A stretch of 12,000 nucleotides of DNA from Chromera velia (Eukaryota; Sar; Chromeraceae): positions 1-12,000 of the forward strand of contig JAHBMJ010003259.1 in the NCBI GenBank assembly GCA_018398765.1, given 5' to 3'. The notes below the pieces were generated by a model. The model worked only from the letters and a program-made list of their open reading frames with translations, searched no databases and was not told the origin of the DNA. How positions within the stretch are numbered: position 1 is the first letter of the stretch; each line of letters starts with the position of its first letter. A program made the translations under genes and the position numbers. Below, one piece after another: positions 9,577 through 12,000 of this stretch.

Positions 9577-11892
9577 GGCCGTCATGCACACAGACAGAAA
9601 GAAGGAAATGGAGAGGCTGTCATGCAAACAGACAGAAAGAAGAAAGTGGAGAGGCGCCCATGCAAATAGACAGAAAGATGGAAGTGGAGAGGCTGTCATG
9701 TAAACAGACAGAATGTCAAAGATGGAGGCGGAGAGGCTGTCGTGCAAACAGATACAAAGACGAAAGTGGAGAGGCGCCATGCAAACAGACAGAAAGATGG
9801 AAGTGGAGAGGCTGTCGTGCAAACAGACAGAAAGATGGAAGTGGAGAGGCTGTCGTGCAAACAGACAGAAAGATGGAAGTGGAGAGGCTGCTATGCAAGC
9901 AGACAGAAAGATGGAAGTGGAGAGGCTGTCGTGCAAACAGACAGAAAGATAAAACTGAAGAGGCCGTCGTGCAAGAAGACAGAACGATTAAAGTGGAGAG
10001 GCTGTCATGCAAGCAGACAAAAAGATGGAAGTGGAGAGGCCGTCGTGCAAACAGACATAAAGAAGAAAGTGGAAAGGCAGTCATGCAAACAGACAGAAAG
10101 ATGCAAGTGAAGAGGCCGTCACGCAAACAGACAGAAAGATGGAAGTGGAGAGGCCGCCATGCAAACAGACAGAAAGATGAAAGTGGAGAGGCCGTCGTGC
10201 AAGAAGACAGAAAGATGGAAGTGGAGAGGCTGTCGTGCAAACAGACAGAAACATGGAAGTGGAGAGGCTGTCGTGCAAACAGACAGAAAAATAAAAGTGG
10301 AGAGGCCGTCATGCACACAGACAGAAAGAAGGAAGTGGAGAGGCTGTCATGCAAACAGACAGAAAGAAGAAAGTGGAGAGGCGCCCATGCAAACAGACAA
10401 AAAGATGGAAGTGGAGAGGCTATCATGCAAACAGACAGAATGTCAAAGATGGAGGTGGAGAGGCCATCGTACAAGCAGATAGAAAGATGAAACTGGAGAG
10501 GCGCCATGCAAACAGACAGAAAGATGGAAGTGGAGAGGCTGTCGTGCAAACAGACAGAAAGATGGAAGTGGAGAGGCCATCGTGTAAACAGACAGAAAGA
10601 TGGAAGTAGAGAGGCTGTCGTGCAAACAGACAGAAAGATAAAAGTGGAGAGGCCGTCATACACACAGACAGAAAGATGAAAGTGGAGAGGCCGTCGTACA
10701 AACAGACAGAAAGATGGAAGTGGAGAGGCTGTCGTGCAAACAGGCAGAAAGATGAAAGTGGAGAGGCCGTCATACAAATAGACAGAAAAATAAAAGTGGA
10801 GAGGCCGTTATGCAAACAGACAGAAAGAAGAAAGTGAAGAGGCTGCCATACAAATAGACAGAAAGATGGAAGTGGAGAGGCTGTCATGCAAACAGACAGA
10901 AAGATGGAAGTGGAGAGGCTGTCGTGCAAACAGACAGAAAAATGAAAGTGAAGAGGCCGTCATGCACACAGACAGAAAGAGGGAAGTGGAGAGGCTGTCA
11001 TGTAAACAGACAGAAAGATGGAAGTGGAGAGGTTGTCGTGCAAACAGATAGAAAGATGGAAGTGGAGAGGCTGTGATGCAAACAGACAGAATGTCAAAGA
11101 TGGAGGCGGAGAGGCCGTCGTACAAACAGATAGAAAGACGAAAGTGGAGAGGCGTCATGCAAACAGACAGAAAGATGGAAGTGGAGAGGCTGTCGTGCAA
11201 ACAGACAGAAAGATGGAAGTGGAGAGGCTGTTGTGCAAACAGACAGAAAGATGGAAGTGGAGAGGCTGTCGTGCAAACAGACAGAAAGATAAAAGTGGAG
11301 AGGCCATCATACAAACAGACAGAAAGATAAAAGTGGAGAGGCCGTCGTAGAAGAAGACAGAACGATTAAAGTAGAGAGGCCGTCATGCAAACAAACAGAA
11401 AGATGAAAGTGGAGAGGCCGTCGTGCAAACAGATAGAAAGATGGAAGTAGAGAGGCTGTCGTGCAAACAGGCAGAAAGATGAAAGTGGAGAGGCCGTCAT
11501 ATAAACAGAGAGAAAGAGGGAAGTGGAGAGGCCGTCATGCAAACAGACAGAAAGATGCAAGTGGAGAGGCGCCCATACAAATAGACAGAAAGATGGAAGT
11601 GGAGAGGCTATCGTGCAAACAGACAGAATGTCAAAGATGGAGGCAGAGAGGCCGTCGTGCAAACAGATAGAAAGACGAAAGTGGAGAGGCGCGATGCAAA
11701 CAGACAGAAAGATGGAAGTGGAGAGGCTGTCGTGCAAACAGACAGAAAGATGGAAGTGGAGAGACTGTCGTGCAAACAGACAGAAAGATGGAAGTGGAGA
11801 GGCTGTCTTACAAACAGACAGAAAGATGAAAGTGGAGAGGCCGTCATGCAAACAGACAGAAACGCACGGACGTGGGCGGGCGGGACATGAGG

Positions 11893-11919
11893 GGGGTCTT
11901 AATTAAATGGTAAGACCCC
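11893..11919. repeat. Inverted repeat, 9-bp arms, 9-nt loop
   Basis: GGGGTCTTA at 11893-11901 is perfectly complementary to TAAGACCCC at 11911-11919, with loop ATTAAATGG. A second, bulged pairing overlaps it on the right: AGACCCCATAC at 11913-11923 with GTATGGTCT at 11941-11949. The right arm could therefore take part in either of two alternative stems. Confidence 0.75.
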
Positions 11920-11970
11920 ATACGAAGCCAAAAACGTGCAGTATGGTCTAAGTTATCTGGCGGCCCCGGT

Positions 11971-11983
11971 GGCCTCAGAGGCC
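11971..11983. repeat. Near-perfect palindrome GGCCTC-A-GAGGCC
   Basis: Six-base arms flank a single A. Adjacent bases extend the symmetry to GTGGCCTC and GAGGCCCAC with one unpaired C. It may be a protein binding site or chance in GC-rich sequence. Confidence 0.6.
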
Positions 11984-12000
11984 CACGACCTACCAAAATG

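Larger units (their letters stand above)
6036..11628 (+). repeat. Higher-order repeat region set by a long marker unit
   Basis: A distinctive unit, 6 bp longer than normal and containing GAATGTCAAAGATGGAGGC, recurs with its ATGTC at 6036, 6763, 7338, 7989, 8450, 8986, 9713, 10440, 11091 and 11628. An eleventh copy lies at 4281 in a variant form. It is usually followed two boxes later by a shortened GAGGCGCCATG or GAGGCACCATG, which is 1 bp shorter than normal. Intervals are 727, 575, 651, 461, 536, 727, 727, 651 and 537 bp. All equal 38n+5 with n = 12 to 19, except 536 (38x14+4), which contains a second shortened unit at about 8549. This is a higher-order organisation of 12 to 19 monomers with loss or gain of whole monomers. 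Confidence 0.9.
3540..11862 (+). repeat. 8.3-kb minisatellite, 38-bp unit, about 219 copies
   Basis: The tandem unit is 38 bp. It is built from a GTGGAGAGGC box, a variable CCGTCATGC or CTGTCGTGC box, an AAACAGACAGAAAGA box and a variable purine link (ATGGAA, ATGAAA, ATAAAA, AAGAAA or AGGGAA). A consensus unit has 15 A, 13 G, 6 C and 4 T, so the plus strand is about 74% purine at 50% GC. Because 38 is 2 modulo 3, three units make one 114-bp, 38-codon cycle, and most phases lack stops. This creates overlapping ORFs of up to 314 codons on plus (9546-10490) and 353 on minus (9716-10777), giving a basic, hydrophilic repeat on plus and a Ser/Leu/Cys/Phe-rich one on minus. Frames are broken by units of other lengths, no splice signals or non-repeat exons are attached, and both strands are equally open. 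I therefore do not annotate them as genes. No spacers separate the units, so this is not a CRISPR array. Confidence 0.97.
11863..12000. other. Unique right flank of the array
   Basis: The last monomer ends cleanly at CAGACAGAAA (11862). GC-rich unique sequence follows immediately, without the graded divergence seen on the left. No gene is evident in 138 bp. The flank contains three inverted repeats, so it may be a regulatory region, the edge of a mobile element or the start of a structured RNA. The window ends before this can be judged. Confidence 0.7.

Noticed and set aside
9546-10777. Long repeat ORFs as genes (plus 9546-10490, minus 9716-10777, and many similar)
   Set aside because: They arise automatically from a stop-poor unit whose length is not a multiple of three. 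Both strands and several frames are open over the same bases, frames break at units of other lengths, and no unique coding sequence is attached.
3540-11862. CRISPR array
   Set aside because: The 38-bp period is within the size range of CRISPR repeats, but the units abut with no unique spacers between them, and no cas gene is present.

Overview
The window looks like eukaryotic nuclear DNA, probably from a unicellular eukaryote with a repeat-rich genome. The reasons are a sparse gene layout, one minus-strand gene with splice-site-like tracts and a broken reading frame, many microsatellites, and an 8.3-kb minisatellite. No operon, Shine-Dalgarno spacing, tRNA, rRNA or phage gene was seen. A chromerid or other alveolate alga is a guess from general style only. 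The window opens with 20 C residues, which is more likely an assembly edge than biology.

Layout. 1-655: no convincing gene, with short simple repeats. 656-2133 (minus): one unrecognised protein with a hydrophobic N-terminus. Its frame changes near 1301-1318, by either an 89-nt GT-AG intron or a one-base indel in a G run. 2134-2500: non-coding, with two clean inverted repeats. 2502-2612: a small, strongly diverged outpost of the 38-bp repeat. 2537-2863: a small plus-strand ORF whose first 25 codons lie in that outpost. 2864-3539: AT-rich spacer. 3540-11862: a continuous array of about 219 tandem copies of a 38-bp unit, diverged at its left edge and cut off sharply at its right edge. 11863-12000: unique flank with three inverted repeats.

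The array dominates the window. The plus strand of the unit is about 74% purine. The unit contains no stop in most phases on either strand, so long 38-residue-periodic ORFs appear everywhere in both directions. These are best read as by-products of the repeat. The array has higher-order structure. An 11-times recurring marker unit, 6 bp longer than usual, is usually followed by a unit 1 bp shorter. From the second marker onward the markers sit at 38n+5 bp (once 38n+4) with n = 12 to 19, and 727 bp occurs three times. The left third holds a three-copy composite block and a 788-bp duplication at an offset of 1755 bp. Variation at the two most variable sites follows the CpG-to-TpG/CpA pattern expected from cytosine methylation and deamination.

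No defence system, biosynthetic cluster or other multi-gene pathway is visible. The most interesting element is the organised minisatellite, with the small repeat-headed ORF second.
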